From a virus: a stretch of 22,902 nucleotides of DNA. The notes under the pieces were generated by a model. The model was not told the origin of the DNA. It was given only the letters and a program-made list of their open reading frames with translations, and ran no database searches. This document shows positions 14,993-22,785 of this stretch, piece after piece. How positions within the stretch are numbered: the stretch's first letter is position 1; each line of letters starts with the position of its first letter. The stretch lies in IMG/VR virus record IMGVR_UViG_3300031578_000358, positions 1-22,902 of that record, one strand, 5' to 3'. The position numbers and the translations under genes were made by a program.

Positions 14993-15000
14993 TATAAATA
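14993..15000 (+). promoter_or_regulatory. T4-type late promoter box
   Basis: Second exact TATAAATA in the window, in the 50-base gap before the gene at 15031. Initiation would fall near 15012, upstream of an AGGAGG. It could also transcribe uvsW, which is a late gene in T4. Confidence 0.6.
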
Positions 15001-15030
15001 CTGTTAGATTAAAATTTAGGAGGAATAGAT

Positions 15031-15387
15031 ATGAAACTAGCAGCATTTAACGCATTAACAACAGTTGTCTATAGTGGAATCGCGGCTCTACCAGTTGGAA
15101 CTTATTTTCTATTGGATACTGCAACTACTAATCCAACCGGTACTGTTGGTGAGTCAGCACAAAAAGGAAATACATCTTTGAGACATAAGATAACATATCA
15201 TCAAAGAATTTCATCTGATGGTTCATTGGCTGGTATGCATTCAAAAATATATCGAAGAGTATTTGATATTCTTGAATCAAATGATTTAGGACAATCAACT
15301 AAATCCACTAGGAAACCGAAAATCTCTACAGCACCAGAAAGAGATGACAATGATAGAAATTTCATTAAGGAAGGGGATTGGTCATAA
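15031..15387 (+). CDS. Unknown protein behind a late promoter
   Basis: 118 residues with a strong AGGAGG site nine bases before the ATG. The N-terminal 35 residues are hydrophobic and Thr/Ala-rich (LAAFNALTTVVYSGIAALPVGTYFLLD), the middle has HKITYHQRISSDGSLAGMHSKIYRRVFDILES, and the tail is charged. No signal-peptide cleavage site is obvious and I recognise no family. Late timing is inferred from the box at 14993. Confidence 0.6.
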   Translation: MKLAAFNALTTVVYSGIAALPVGTYFLLDTATTNPTGTVGESAQKGNTSLRHKITYHQRISSDGSLAGMHSKIYRRVFDILESNDLGQSTKSTRKPKISTAPERDDNDRNFIKEGDWS

Positions 15388-15404
15388 TAAAATTGTAGGA
15401 GCTA

Positions 15405-15423
15405 GGGGAGCAAAATGCTCCCC
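15405..15423 (+). promoter_or_regulatory. Hairpin upstream of uvsW
   Basis: GGGGAGCA and TGCTCCCC pair perfectly (8 bp) around an AAA loop. No T-run follows, so it is unlikely to be an intrinsic terminator. The left arm contains a Shine-Dalgarno sequence, so folding would hide the ribosome site of the mini-ORF at 15415 that overlaps the uvsW start. The distance to the uvsW ATG is 11 bases. Confidence 0.6.
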
Positions 15424-15435
15424 ATGATTATGTAA
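15415..15435 (+). CDS. Possible six-codon leader ORF coupled to uvsW
   Basis: ATG CTC CCC ATG ATT ATG TAA, with AGGGGAG four bases upstream. Its TAA shares a base with the uvsW ATG (TAATG), the same coupling used by genes throughout the window. uvsW has no other ribosome site, so this ORF could deliver ribosomes to it. Confidence 0.4.
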   Translation: MLPMIM

Positions 15436-16886
15436 TGGAAGAAGTAAATATAAGTCAACATAATCCTATGTTGATTAAGATAAACACAGAAGATGTTAAT
15501 TACCTTGATGATATAAAAGAAATTTTTACTGAACACGTTGAGGGGTTTCAGTATATGCCACAATATAGAAGTGGTGGCTGGAACGGTAAAACTTGTATGA
15601 TTCATAATTTTTTGAATACCATGCCTTATGGATTATTATTTGATTTAATTAGAGAACATAGAAAGTATTTTCCAAGACATAATTTAACAATTGAACCAGA
15701 AGTAAAAGCAATATTTAACGGACCAAAATTCCTACCAAGATATAATCTATCACTATATCCACGCAATTATCAGAAGGAAAGTATAAGAGCATGCCTTGAT
15801 TATACAAAAGGTATAATTAGATCAGCTACTGCTTCCGGAAAAAGTTTGGTAATTTCTTATATAGTTAAAACATTATTAGAACGTGAAGCTTCTGGTGTTA
15901 AAAATGCTATAATCATTGTACCAACAATTACTCTAGTGGAACAATTCTTTGGTGATATGATAGAGTATGGTATACCAGAAGATTATATTGGTAGAGTACA
16001 TGGTAAGTCAAAGCAATGGTCCAATCCAATAACTATATCAACCTGGCAAACACTTCAGAATAACCACGATCAGCTAACTAATTATGATTGTGTGATTGTA
16101 GATGAAGTTCATCAATCAAAAGCCCACCAGTTAAAGAAAATTTTAGTGAAGTCAGTTAGAGCAAAGTATAGATTGGGATTTACCGGTACTTTACATTCAG
16201 GTAAGCTTGATAACTGGAATACTAAGTCATATCTTGGTCCTATTCTAAAAGAGTATCCATCTGGGTTATTAGCTGATAAGGGATTTATCAGTAAGTGCAA
16301 TGTTAATGTGTTAAATCTGGAATATAAAGGAGAGCCATATGAAGGTACTTATGATGAAGTTAAGGATGCTGTGTTTACAAACGGATTCAGAATTTCTCTC
16401 ATTAATGATTTGGTTAATCGTCTTGACCACAATACGTTACTTCTAGTTGGTAAGGTTGAAAAGGAAGGCGATTATCTAAAAGATATTTTAGATACTAATA
16501 AAGAAGTAGTGTTCTTATCGGGTAGGGATTCTGTTGAAGTTAGAGAAGAGTGGAGAAACAGAATGAAAGACCGTAAGGATGTAGCACTTATAGCTACTTA
16601 TGGTATTTTCCAACAGGGTATTAATATTCCAAATTTGAAGTATATTATTCTAGCTTCACCGTTTAAATCTAAGATCAGAGTACTACAGTCAATAGGTAGG
16701 GCATTGAGAACTCATGCTGACAAAGAAAACGGAGCCTATATCTTTGATTTACATGACCATACTACTTTCTTTGAAAAGCATGGTGATGTAAGGTACAGAT
16801 ATTACGACTCCGAAAAGTTTCATATCTCTGAGTACTTATATGAAGAAGGTGATATAATCGACGTAAGTAAAATAGAAATTACTTAA
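15435..16886 (+). CDS. uvsW: UvsW-like SF2 recombination/repair helicase
   Basis: 483 residues. The N-terminal domain matches the start of T4 UvsW in layout (HVEGFQYMPQYRSGGWNGKTCMI, then MPYGLL). Helicase motifs: I SATASGKS (K at about 141), Ia IIVPTITLVEQF, II VDEVH, III FTGTLHSGK, IV LLLVGKV, V TYGIFQQGIN and VI QSIGRALR. T4 UvsW unwinds D-loops and R-loops and moves branched junctions, shutting down origin replication late in infection. Placed two genes after uvsY. No direct ribosome site; see the hairpin and leader ORF. Its end overlaps the convergent gene by 8 bp. Confidence 0.93.
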   Translation: MEEVNISQHNPMLIKINTEDVNYLDDIKEIFTEHVEGFQYMPQYRSGGWNGKTCMIHNFLNTMPYGLLFDLIREHRKYFPRHNLTIEPEVKAIFNGPKFLPRYNLSLYPRNYQKESIRACLDYTKGIIRSATASGKSLVISYIVKTLLEREASGVKNAIIIVPTITLVEQFFGDMIEYGIPEDYIGRVHGKSKQWSNPITISTWQTLQNNHDQLTNYDCVIVDEVHQSKAHQLKKILVKSVRAKYRLGFTGTLHSGKLDNWNTKSYLGPILKEYPSGLLADKGFISKCNVNVLNLEYKGEPYEGTYDEVKDAVFTNGFRISLINDLVNRLDHNTLLLVGKVEKEGDYLKDILDTNKEVVFLSGRDSVEVREEWRNRMKDRKDVALIATYGIFQQGINIPNLKYIILASPFKSKIRVLQSIGRALRTHADKENGAYIFDLHDHTTFFEKHGDVRYRYYDSEKFHISEYLYEEGDIIDVSKIEIT

Positions 16887-17919
16887 ATTTAGTTTGTTTT
16901 CCTTTTGATACATATAGCGAATCAAGTTTAGATGGTTTAGTAAAAATGTTATGCTTAGCATAAGCATACTCCAAATCCTCCGTACCTGGAAACCCTTTTT
17001 GTTTTTGTATGTTCCTTCTTGTCATTGGAACTTTTTCAAATCCAATTTTGGATTGCTTAGGATCAAAATCCAATTTTTCACCACGTATAACATATTTTTG
17101 AACAGCATCAAGAAATTTCTCATCAACTAAATAAAAGGTTTTACATTGAAACATGATTTCCACTTTTCTTGTAATTGCTAGATTTAAGTTACTATCTCTA
17201 TAATTATTAATTATATCATAATAAAATTTCTCATCACTTGATTCTTCTTCATCTCTTTTATATTTAATAAAATCTACTAAATCCATATCTGGTATCCATT
17301 TAAATAATGTTTGATCTAAATCATCTTCATCAATACCATCTGAGTTAGCGGCCGCAATTTCAGCGAAGTGTCTATCGGATTCCCCAGTACCAATTCCATC
17401 ATATTCCCACTCACCTTGATTGCCTTCACCATAATCATATTCCCACTCATCTTCCCAACCAGTAACAAAAGAATCAATGTAATCATCATAATCACTATAT
17501 CCACTCATGCCTGAATCTTCCATTTCAGTAAATAAATCTGATATATCTGGATTATATAAGTATCTATATTTACCAACTGGAAAGAATATGTATTCATCAC
17601 CATAAGCACCAGCATGTCCTTTGCTTGAAATAACGAATACTCCTGTGCCTCTTGGTTTCCATCCAAATTTCTTTTGAAATCTATTATCAAGCTCATCATG
17701 TATAAACTCTGGCATATCTTTTGGATGTCTATCTTGACGTGGAGTTACTTGGGTTATAGATTTTGTTGTGACTTTATGAGTTCCTCTCCACAATACATTA
17801 CCACCAGACTTCCTAAGTTCTTGAATAAATGGCATACAATTCTTATACAAAGAATTAATTATACCATAAACTTGTAGTTCATATTTGGATGCCTCTGTTA
17901 TATACTCTGAGAAATTCAT
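16879..17919 (-). CDS. ADP-ribosyltransferase-like capsid-cargo candidate, long paralogue
   Basis: 346 residues. The leader MNFSEYITEA holds I-T-E|A. The core shares block after block with the gene at 21668: NC-PF-[RQ]E, a W-R-G or T-G-R site (R45), GVFVISSKG (94-100), GDEYIFFPVGKYRYLY and RKVEIMFQCKTFYLV (E274). An Arg, a Ser-containing strand and a Glu before a hydrophobic strand, in this order, recall the R-S-E fold of ADP-ribosyltransferases; T4 packs such an enzyme, Alt. A very acidic insert (about residues 124-245, rich in Asp, Glu, Tyr, Gly) is absent from the paralogue. The enzymatic call is a structural guess; the paralogy is plain. Confidence 0.55.
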   Translation of the reverse strand: MNFSEYITEASKYELQVYGIINSLYKNCMPFIQELRKSGGNVLWRGTHKVTTKSITQVTPRQDRHPKDMPEFIHDELDNRFQKKFGWKPRGTGVFVISSKGHAGAYGDEYIFFPVGKYRYLYNPDISDLFTEMEDSGMSGYSDYDDYIDSFVTGWEDEWEYDYGEGNQGEWEYDGIGTGESDRHFAEIAAANSDGIDEDDLDQTLFKWIPDMDLVDFIKYKRDEEESSDEKFYYDIINNYRDSNLNLAITRKVEIMFQCKTFYLVDEKFLDAVQKYVIRGEKLDFDPKQSKIGFEKVPMTRRNIQKQKGFPGTEDLEYAYAKHNIFTKPSKLDSLYVSKGKQTKFK

Positions 17920-18188
17920 TTTAATACTACTGTAAATACACCGGGCTTTGTTGAAAATTTATACCCACCAAGGGAGTCTGCTATGTCCACAAGAGTGGTG
18001 ACAAGTTCAAAGTCATCCTTGTCGTGAATAAATTTGACTCCATTATTAGTGGGCTCCACCTTAAATAGCTCACCGCTTTGCATCTTATGAGCGGTCTTTG
18101 CTTTAGGTGGACTTTTAATAAATCCTATTATAGCTCTTTTATCTTTACTATGTAATCTTTCCTCATTTATATAATGTTTTAGTTTCAT
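17916..18188 (-). CDS. Small basic protein with capsid-type leader
   Basis: 90 residues. The leader MKLKHYINEE (I-N-E|E) is followed by a compact alpha/beta-looking domain (AIIGFIKSPPKAKTAHKM, ELVTTLVDIADSLGGYKFS) ending in a TVVLK strand. AAAGGAC precedes the start. Its stop overlaps the next start as ATGA. No family recognised. Confidence 0.65.
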   Translation of the reverse strand: MKLKHYINEERLHSKDKRAIIGFIKSPPKAKTAHKMQSGELFKVEPTNNGVKFIHDKDDFELVTTLVDIADSLGGYKFSTKPGVFTVVLK

Positions 18189-18210
18189 TTTGTCCTTTAG
18201 ATATATTTAG

Positions 18211-18414
18211 TTATTTCCAGAAACTAATATCTTCCATAACTTCTGAATTTCTTTCAGCTCTGAAAATAGCATCATTTATTTGTTCTCGTGTAAACAGAGC
18301 GTTAACATTTTCACCGTCTTCAGTGACTACTCGACATGGATAATAATAGTTACTCCTTCCAAATTTTCTTTCTTTATTTTCCACTAATTCATCTATTCTA
18401 ATTACAGATTCCAT
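18211..18414 (-). CDS. Small phage protein of unknown function
   Basis: 67 residues. The central YYYPCRVVTEDGENVNALFTREQINDAIFRAERN segment (quoted in parts: YYYPCRVV, NALFTREQI, RAERN) resembles a small protein seen in many phage genomes, whose role is unknown to me. The N-terminus MESVIRIDELVEN weakly resembles the RIDKLL leader class and has L-V-E|N. Starts by TAATG overlap with the upstream gene. Confidence 0.65.
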   Translation of the reverse strand: MESVIRIDELVENKERKFGRSNYYYPCRVVTEDGENVNALFTREQINDAIFRAERNSEVMEDISFWK

Positions 18415-19835
18415 TACTCCTCCTTTACAGTTATTACAAATGTCTTATCTGGATTAATTGAGACGTTTGCTCTTCTCATAAACTTACGATCTACTAATAT
18501 TGGTGAAACATCAATTCTTTCATCTAATGTAAAATCAACATCTCTATATATAATATTATCAAATGTTATATCACATGATGTTTTTGGTCTTTTTTCACTT
18601 TCTTTTCCGGCTCCCCATACTTCTACTGTACCCTTGAAAACACCTTTAAATTCCTTTCCATGAGTAACCCATTTTATAGTTTTCTTTTCTTCATCAATGG
18701 TGAATTTATCTGCATGTAAAACACAGTCAACTCCATTACCTGTATCAAATTTAGCAACGAAGTCGTGGCCGTTTATTTTCATCATTTCTTTCCACCCAAT
18801 TTCTTCGGCTACCTTTTCCCAATTTTTTCTATCACTTGCCCAACTTAGTACTTTACCAACTATATTAGTTTTTGTTGCTTTTTCTATACCTTCTGTGCCT
18901 GGTGAACTGTTTACTTCTATGACTAGTGGTTTATCATCTTTAATAATATAGTCAACTCCACCCCATAAAGCACCTGTGGCTTTTGAAGCTTTAATACATA
19001 TTTCTTTTTCATTATCAGATAGTTCGTATGATTCAATTTTACCACCTTGTGAATAGTTACTTCTGAAGTCATTTTCTATTACGTATCTTTTCATAGCTGC
19101 AATAACTTCATCACCAAGAACATGTGCTCTGACATCAAATTCCGTTTTAATGTATTCTTGTAGAAGTAGTTCAGTGTCTGATTCAACTTTCCAAATAAGT
19201 TGAAGCATTGATCTTAATGATGCCATTGATTCTACAAGAATAACTCCAACACCTTGTGATCCTTGGAGAGTTTTGACTATATATGGAAATTCATTACCAA
19301 GATATTCTACAGCAGCATCAATACCCCTTTCACCTTGAATAAGTACTGTTTTGGGACAGTCAACACCTGCATCAGCAAGATTCAATATTGTTCTATACTT
19401 ATCAGAGCATATTTCAATTGTTGTTCTGTTGTTTATACAAAATATATTTCCTCTTTCTAATTGGGAAATAATATTTCGTGAGTTGAACTTACCCAAAGAG
19501 GAACCTCTGTTTATAGCTATGGTCTTATCTTGGTGAACATGAAACCCTTTGGGATCACCTAAGTTATATGCGGTATAACTACCATCTTCATTCCTTTCTA
19601 ATTTACCAGTATCAGAAAGTAGAATATAACTTGGAATACCCATTTTTTTACATTCGTTGTCAACTCTACTAGCAGTCTGAAACAATCCCTCACCGTGTTT
19701 TTTTGACTCAGTCGTGAGAACTAAAACATTTAAATCAGAATCTTCGTCCTTATTACCCTCATTCATTAATTTTATTTTCTTAAATTGATCTGCGGGTCCT
19801 AAGGATTCAAATATGAAGTCATTGAACTTACTCAT
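18414..19835 (-). CDS. RimK-like ATP-grasp ligase fused to a retropepsin-like (RimB-type) domain
   Basis: 473 residues. Leader MSKFNDFIFES has I-F-E|S. Residues 35-330 form a RimK-like ATP-grasp enzyme: YIVKTLQGSQGVGV (K188 and glycine loop), LLLQEYI, RAHVLGDEVIAAMKR, and the metal-binding end LVIEVNSSPGTEG. The last 120 residues resemble the small retropepsin-like family (COG4067 type): FVAKFDTGNGVD, where D364-T-G carries the catalytic Asp, and PILVDRKFMRRANVSINPDKTF. In bacteria RimK adds glutamates to ribosomal protein S6 and the RimB protease reverses this; here both activities appear in one chain. The substrate in this phage is unknown. Overlaps neighbours as ATGA and TAATG. Confidence 0.85.
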   Translation of the reverse strand: MSKFNDFIFESLGPADQFKKIKLMNEGNKDEDSDLNVLVLTTESKKHGEGLFQTASRVDNECKKMGIPSYILLSDTGKLERNEDGSYTAYNLGDPKGFHVHQDKTIAINRGSSLGKFNSRNIISQLERGNIFCINNRTTIEICSDKYRTILNLADAGVDCPKTVLIQGERGIDAAVEYLGNEFPYIVKTLQGSQGVGVILVESMASLRSMLQLIWKVESDTELLLQEYIKTEFDVRAHVLGDEVIAAMKRYVIENDFRSNYSQGGKIESYELSDNEKEICIKASKATGALWGGVDYIIKDDKPLVIEVNSSPGTEGIEKATKTNIVGKVLSWASDRKNWEKVAEEIGWKEMMKINGHDFVAKFDTGNGVDCVLHADKFTIDEEKKTIKWVTHGKEFKGVFKGTVEVWGAGKESEKRPKTSCDITFDNIIYRDVDFTLDERIDVSPILVDRKFMRRANVSINPDKTFVITVKEE

Positions 19836-20026
19836 TTTTTCTTTTTTCCTAATTCCTTCATTTTCTTTTCTAAGGCTTCTTTTACTTTTGTTCTTTCTGT
19901 TTCAGTCATAGTCATTTGGTGCATGAGTTCCTTGTATTTTAATAGTTCATCCATATTAACGGTGGATTTAATAGCTTTAACAAACTTTGCTTCTTTACCT
20001 TCTTGTATATATTTTTCAAATTTCAT
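19832..20026 (-). CDS. Small helical protein with capsid-type leader
   Basis: 64 residues: leader MKFEKYIQEG (I-Q-E|G, a textbook T4-type cleavage site), then an all-helical Lys/Glu-rich body ending in KKMKELGKKKK. If cut, the mature product would be about 55 residues, much like T4 internal proteins. ATGA overlaps on both sides. Confidence 0.65.
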   Translation of the reverse strand: MKFEKYIQEGKEAKFVKAIKSTVNMDELLKYKELMHQMTMTETERTKVKEALEKKMKELGKKKK

Positions 20027-20250
20027 GGGTTTACTTTCCTTAGGTGTGGTTCTGGTTTTAAATATCCAATTTTTTTATCCAGATAATCTTGAATAAAAAG
20101 AATATCATCGTCATCTAGTTCCTCTACTGCTGATGATATGAGAGCCACCACTTGTTGTATATCAACACCGTCATTGGCTAAGTCAATGGCCCTAATCAAA
20201 TCACCTCTTAAGTCATCCTTTGACTTCTGTATGAACTCCCTTAATCTCAT
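20023..20250 (-). CDS. Small helical acidic protein with leader-like start
   Basis: 75 residues, AAGGAG eight bases before the ATG. MRLREFIQKSKDDLRG resembles the leader class but has Lys where the cleavage Glu should be, so it may be targeted without being cut. The body is a probable helical bundle with an acidic EELDDDD turn. No family recognised. Confidence 0.6.
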   Translation of the reverse strand: MRLREFIQKSKDDLRGDLIRAIDLANDGVDIQQVVALISSAVEELDDDDILFIQDYLDKKIGYLKPEPHLRKVNP

Positions 20251-21668
20251 ACTAGTCTCCTTATATAATCATCAATTATATCTTGGTCTTTTACGTCGTT
20301 GTCCATGATCCACGTAGTTGTATTTTTAATAATTTCACCAACTTTAGGACCGGGTTTTAATCCAGTTATTGTCATAACATGGTTTCCATCAACAAGCTTC
20401 ATTCTTTTTGTAACTTCTTTTGTACCATATTTATTTTTTATTTCAACTGCTTTATCAATAATTTTTTCAAATTCACCTGCATGCATAAAAGCTTCGCCTC
20501 TAGCAAACTCATCAGCCTGACCTACGGCGACAAGAACATCCCAGTTATCATCATTGGCAAGCTTGGCAATTTTAGAGGGTTTCATATCAAGAATCTTATG
20601 AAACTTCATGTGGTTACCAACTCCAAAGATAAGAGCATCACGTTCTTTATTACTCATCTTTAATCTATCAGCAATAGCATTAACTAGTTCTACACTTTTC
20701 CTTGCATGACGCAGGTATCTTGGTAGACCTTGGTCATGTGATAAAGAAACTCCCTTGCCAACATCATGTAGTAAAATCGCTAGATTTTTAATTGGGTTCG
20801 CTGTTTTACTTTGTTTTAAAGCAGCCATAACGTGGCTGAATACTGTACCGCCTTCACCTCTTGTTTCTGGGTGATGTTGTAAGTTTTCTCTAAACCACTT
20901 TAAGTTCATAACTTCTGGCAGAATAAGCCTAAGAATTTTAAGGTCTCCAAGTATCTGAATATACTCAGCAAACTTCTCGCCACTCTGGGCTGCTGACTTC
21001 ATTAACTCATCTTTAATTCTTTCCGGTGCCAAGCTTAAAATATTTGGTGAAAGTTTCTTCGCAGCTTTTTTGGTTTCAGGATCAATTTCGAATCCAAGTT
21101 TTGAAGAGAACCTAGCAAGGCGCATCATACGTAAGTAGTCTTCACCAAACCTTTTTAGTGGGTCTCCCACGGTGCGGAGCACTTTGTTAACAATATCTTT
21201 CTTGCCGTCGAAGAAGTCAATGATCTCTCCTTTCGCATTAATTCCCATAGCATTAACTGTAAAATCTCTGCGACCAGCGTCATCCTCAAAACTTCCTGTG
21301 ATTTTAACGGTTTCGGGCCTTCGCCCATCAATATACTTTCCATCATTTCGAAACTGGGCAACTTCAAAGCTAAATCCTCCTTCTTTTACAACTACTATAC
21401 CGAAGTCTTTTGACTTACCAATGTCATAAGTCTTAAACATTTTTTCAAGTACCTCCATCGGCATATTTGTTGCCATATCAATATCATTGGGTTGGTTACC
21501 AAGAGTTATATCCCTTACACAACCACCAACTAAGTATGCCTTATATCCAGCTTTATTAATCTTCTGAAGTAATTTGACTCCAGCAGCAAGCTCTGAATTT
21601 TTATTAACATATTGCATCCAGTCCTTAAACATTTCTCTTGCTTCATATAGATGGTTTGTAAATTTCAT
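20247..21668 (-). CDS. cca: tRNA CCA-adding enzyme / poly(A) polymerase family with HD domain
   Basis: 473 residues. The leader MKFTNHLYEA (L-Y-E|A) precedes a class II nucleotidyltransferase: AYLVGGCVRDITLG (46-59), the catalytic carboxylates in NDIDMAT (about 61-67), RRDFTVNAMG, then the neck and body element GEDYLRMMRLARFSSKLGF. An HD metal site follows (HVMAALKQSK, then LLHDVGKG; NHMKFH later). This is the full bacterial CCA-enzyme plan with HD phosphohydrolase, where HD can act on the 3' phosphate or 2',3'-cyclic phosphate of tRNA. It could repair tRNA 3' ends cut by host defence nucleases; that role is inference. The leader implies capsid delivery. Confidence 0.9.
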   Translation of the reverse strand: MKFTNHLYEAREMFKDWMQYVNKNSELAAGVKLLQKINKAGYKAYLVGGCVRDITLGNQPNDIDMATNMPMEVLEKMFKTYDIGKSKDFGIVVVKEGGFSFEVAQFRNDGKYIDGRRPETVKITGSFEDDAGRRDFTVNAMGINAKGEIIDFFDGKKDIVNKVLRTVGDPLKRFGEDYLRMMRLARFSSKLGFEIDPETKKAAKKLSPNILSLAPERIKDELMKSAAQSGEKFAEYIQILGDLKILRLILPEVMNLKWFRENLQHHPETRGEGGTVFSHVMAALKQSKTANPIKNLAILLHDVGKGVSLSHDQGLPRYLRHARKSVELVNAIADRLKMSNKERDALIFGVGNHMKFHKILDMKPSKIAKLANDDNWDVLVAVGQADEFARGEAFMHAGEFEKIIDKAVEIKNKYGTKEVTKRMKLVDGNHVMTITGLKPGPKVGEIIKNTTTWIMDNDVKDQDIIDDYIRRLV

Positions 21669-22267
21669 TACAAAAACTCTCTTCCTAATATTCCATTTTT
21701 AGCTCTAAACATTCCTTCAACTAAGTAGTAAGAATTACATTGGAATATTATTTCATTTTTGGATTGTACTGCGTCTTTTAAATTTTTATTTGTATATGTT
21801 TTAAATATTTTATCTATTATTTCATCTATTTCATCTTCTTCATTATAGTATCTAAAATAAACATTTAGGTCATCTATTTTTGGTGACCAAAAGTATTTGT
21901 ATTTGCTTATTGGAAAGAATATATATGGTTGTCCATAAACATCTGCTTGACTAATATCACCAGTACAAAATACTGTGTTTTCTTGTCTATCAAAACCAAA
22001 ATTTTCTTTAAACATCTTATTAAATTTTGATCTTATACCGACTTTTAATGTACCTCTTGGTTTTCTATTAATTTTTGTTGACTCTTTTGAAAAAACATTG
22101 ATTTTTTTCTCTCTACCAGTAAAAATGAAACCATTGGCTCCTTTTATTTCTCTTAAAAATGGGGCGCAATTTTTTCTTAGAATTGGTATTACTTCACTTG
22201 TTATTTTATTATTAGCATTCTCCATTTCTTCTCTATCAAATATATTAAGATATTCAATTAGTCTCAT
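21668..22267 (-). CDS. ADP-ribosyltransferase-like protein, short paralogue
   Basis: 199 residues. Paralogue of the product at 16879 without its acidic insert: NCAPFLREI, R52 (TGR), TVFCTGDIS (98-106), GQPYIFFPISKYKYFW and KNEIIFQCNSYYLVE (E172) line up in order. The same R...S...E logic supports an ADP-ribosyltransferase-type fold as a guess. The N-terminus MRLIEYLNIFDREE resembles the leader but lacks the (L/I)-x-E ending. The overlaps are TAATG downstream and ATGA upstream. Confidence 0.55.
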   Translation of the reverse strand: MRLIEYLNIFDREEMENANNKITSEVIPILRKNCAPFLREIKGANGFIFTGREKKINVFSKESTKINRKPRGTLKVGIRSKFNKMFKENFGFDRQENTVFCTGDISQADVYGQPYIFFPISKYKYFWSPKIDDLNVYFRYYNEEDEIDEIIDKIFKTYTNKNLKDAVQSKNEIIFQCNSYYLVEGMFRAKNGILGREFL

Positions 22268-22785
22268 TTCATAACCTTTTCTAGTTGTTTGATTGTATCA
22301 TTGGTGTTTTTATGTAAAATACCAATACCACCTTTGCTTTTCCATTGTCTAATATTTCTATCTGAATCATCTATAAGTATATGGTTTGGTGATGCATAAT
22401 TTTGTTTTTCAACAGCAATTACTAAAAGAGCTTTACTAGAATAAGATGAACCGATATTTTTACTTAACCAATTTTTCTTTCCTTCTATCGATATTGGTCT
22501 GGATATACTATCACGTGGTGTTGCAGATAGAATTGTTACATCCTCATTTTTTAAATAATTCCAGAGTTTTTTACCATCTCTTGTCCAATTCATTTGACTC
22601 CACCACTTTTCACCCATTTTATTGATCTTGCTATATTTTTCTGGTCCTAACTTTTCCCACTCTCTAAAATCTTTTAAATTATATAATTTATAAACCGCTT
22701 CCATAAAATCTACTATAACACCATCCATATCAAGGAAAATTTTTTTCTTATTTTCATCTTCTTTTATATATTGTTTAAATTTCAT
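22264..22785 (-). CDS. HAD-superfamily phosphatase (5'-nucleotidase-like)
   Basis: 173 residues. The leader MKFKQYIKED (I-K-E|D) is followed by all HAD motifs: I FLDMDGVIVDF (D19, D21), II ILSATP (S87), III K near 103 in EGKKNWLSKN and IV HILIDDSDRNIRQW (D139, D140). Size, the DMDGV motif and a small cap fit the deoxyribonucleotidase/NT5C-like group, which dephosphorylates nucleoside monophosphates. Substrate specificity cannot be read from the sequence. ATGA overlaps at both ends. Confidence 0.85.
   Translation of the reverse strand: MKFKQYIKEDENKKKIFLDMDGVIVDFMEAVYKLYNLKDFREWEKLGPEKYSKINKMGEKWWSQMNWTRDGKKLWNYLKNEDVTILSATPRDSISRPISIEGKKNWLSKNIGSSYSSKALLVIAVEKQNYASPNHILIDDSDRNIRQWKSKGGIGILHKNTNDTIKQLEKVMK

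Noticed and set aside
15405-15423. Intrinsic terminator after the gene at 15031
   Set aside because: The stem is good but no T-run follows, and the arm holds a ribosome site instead.
4038-17355. GCGGCCGC 8-mers at 4038-4045 and 17348-17355 as signals
   Set aside because: Striking in AT-rich DNA, but both encode Ala-Ala-Ala in genes on opposite strands; two copies are too few to support a function.
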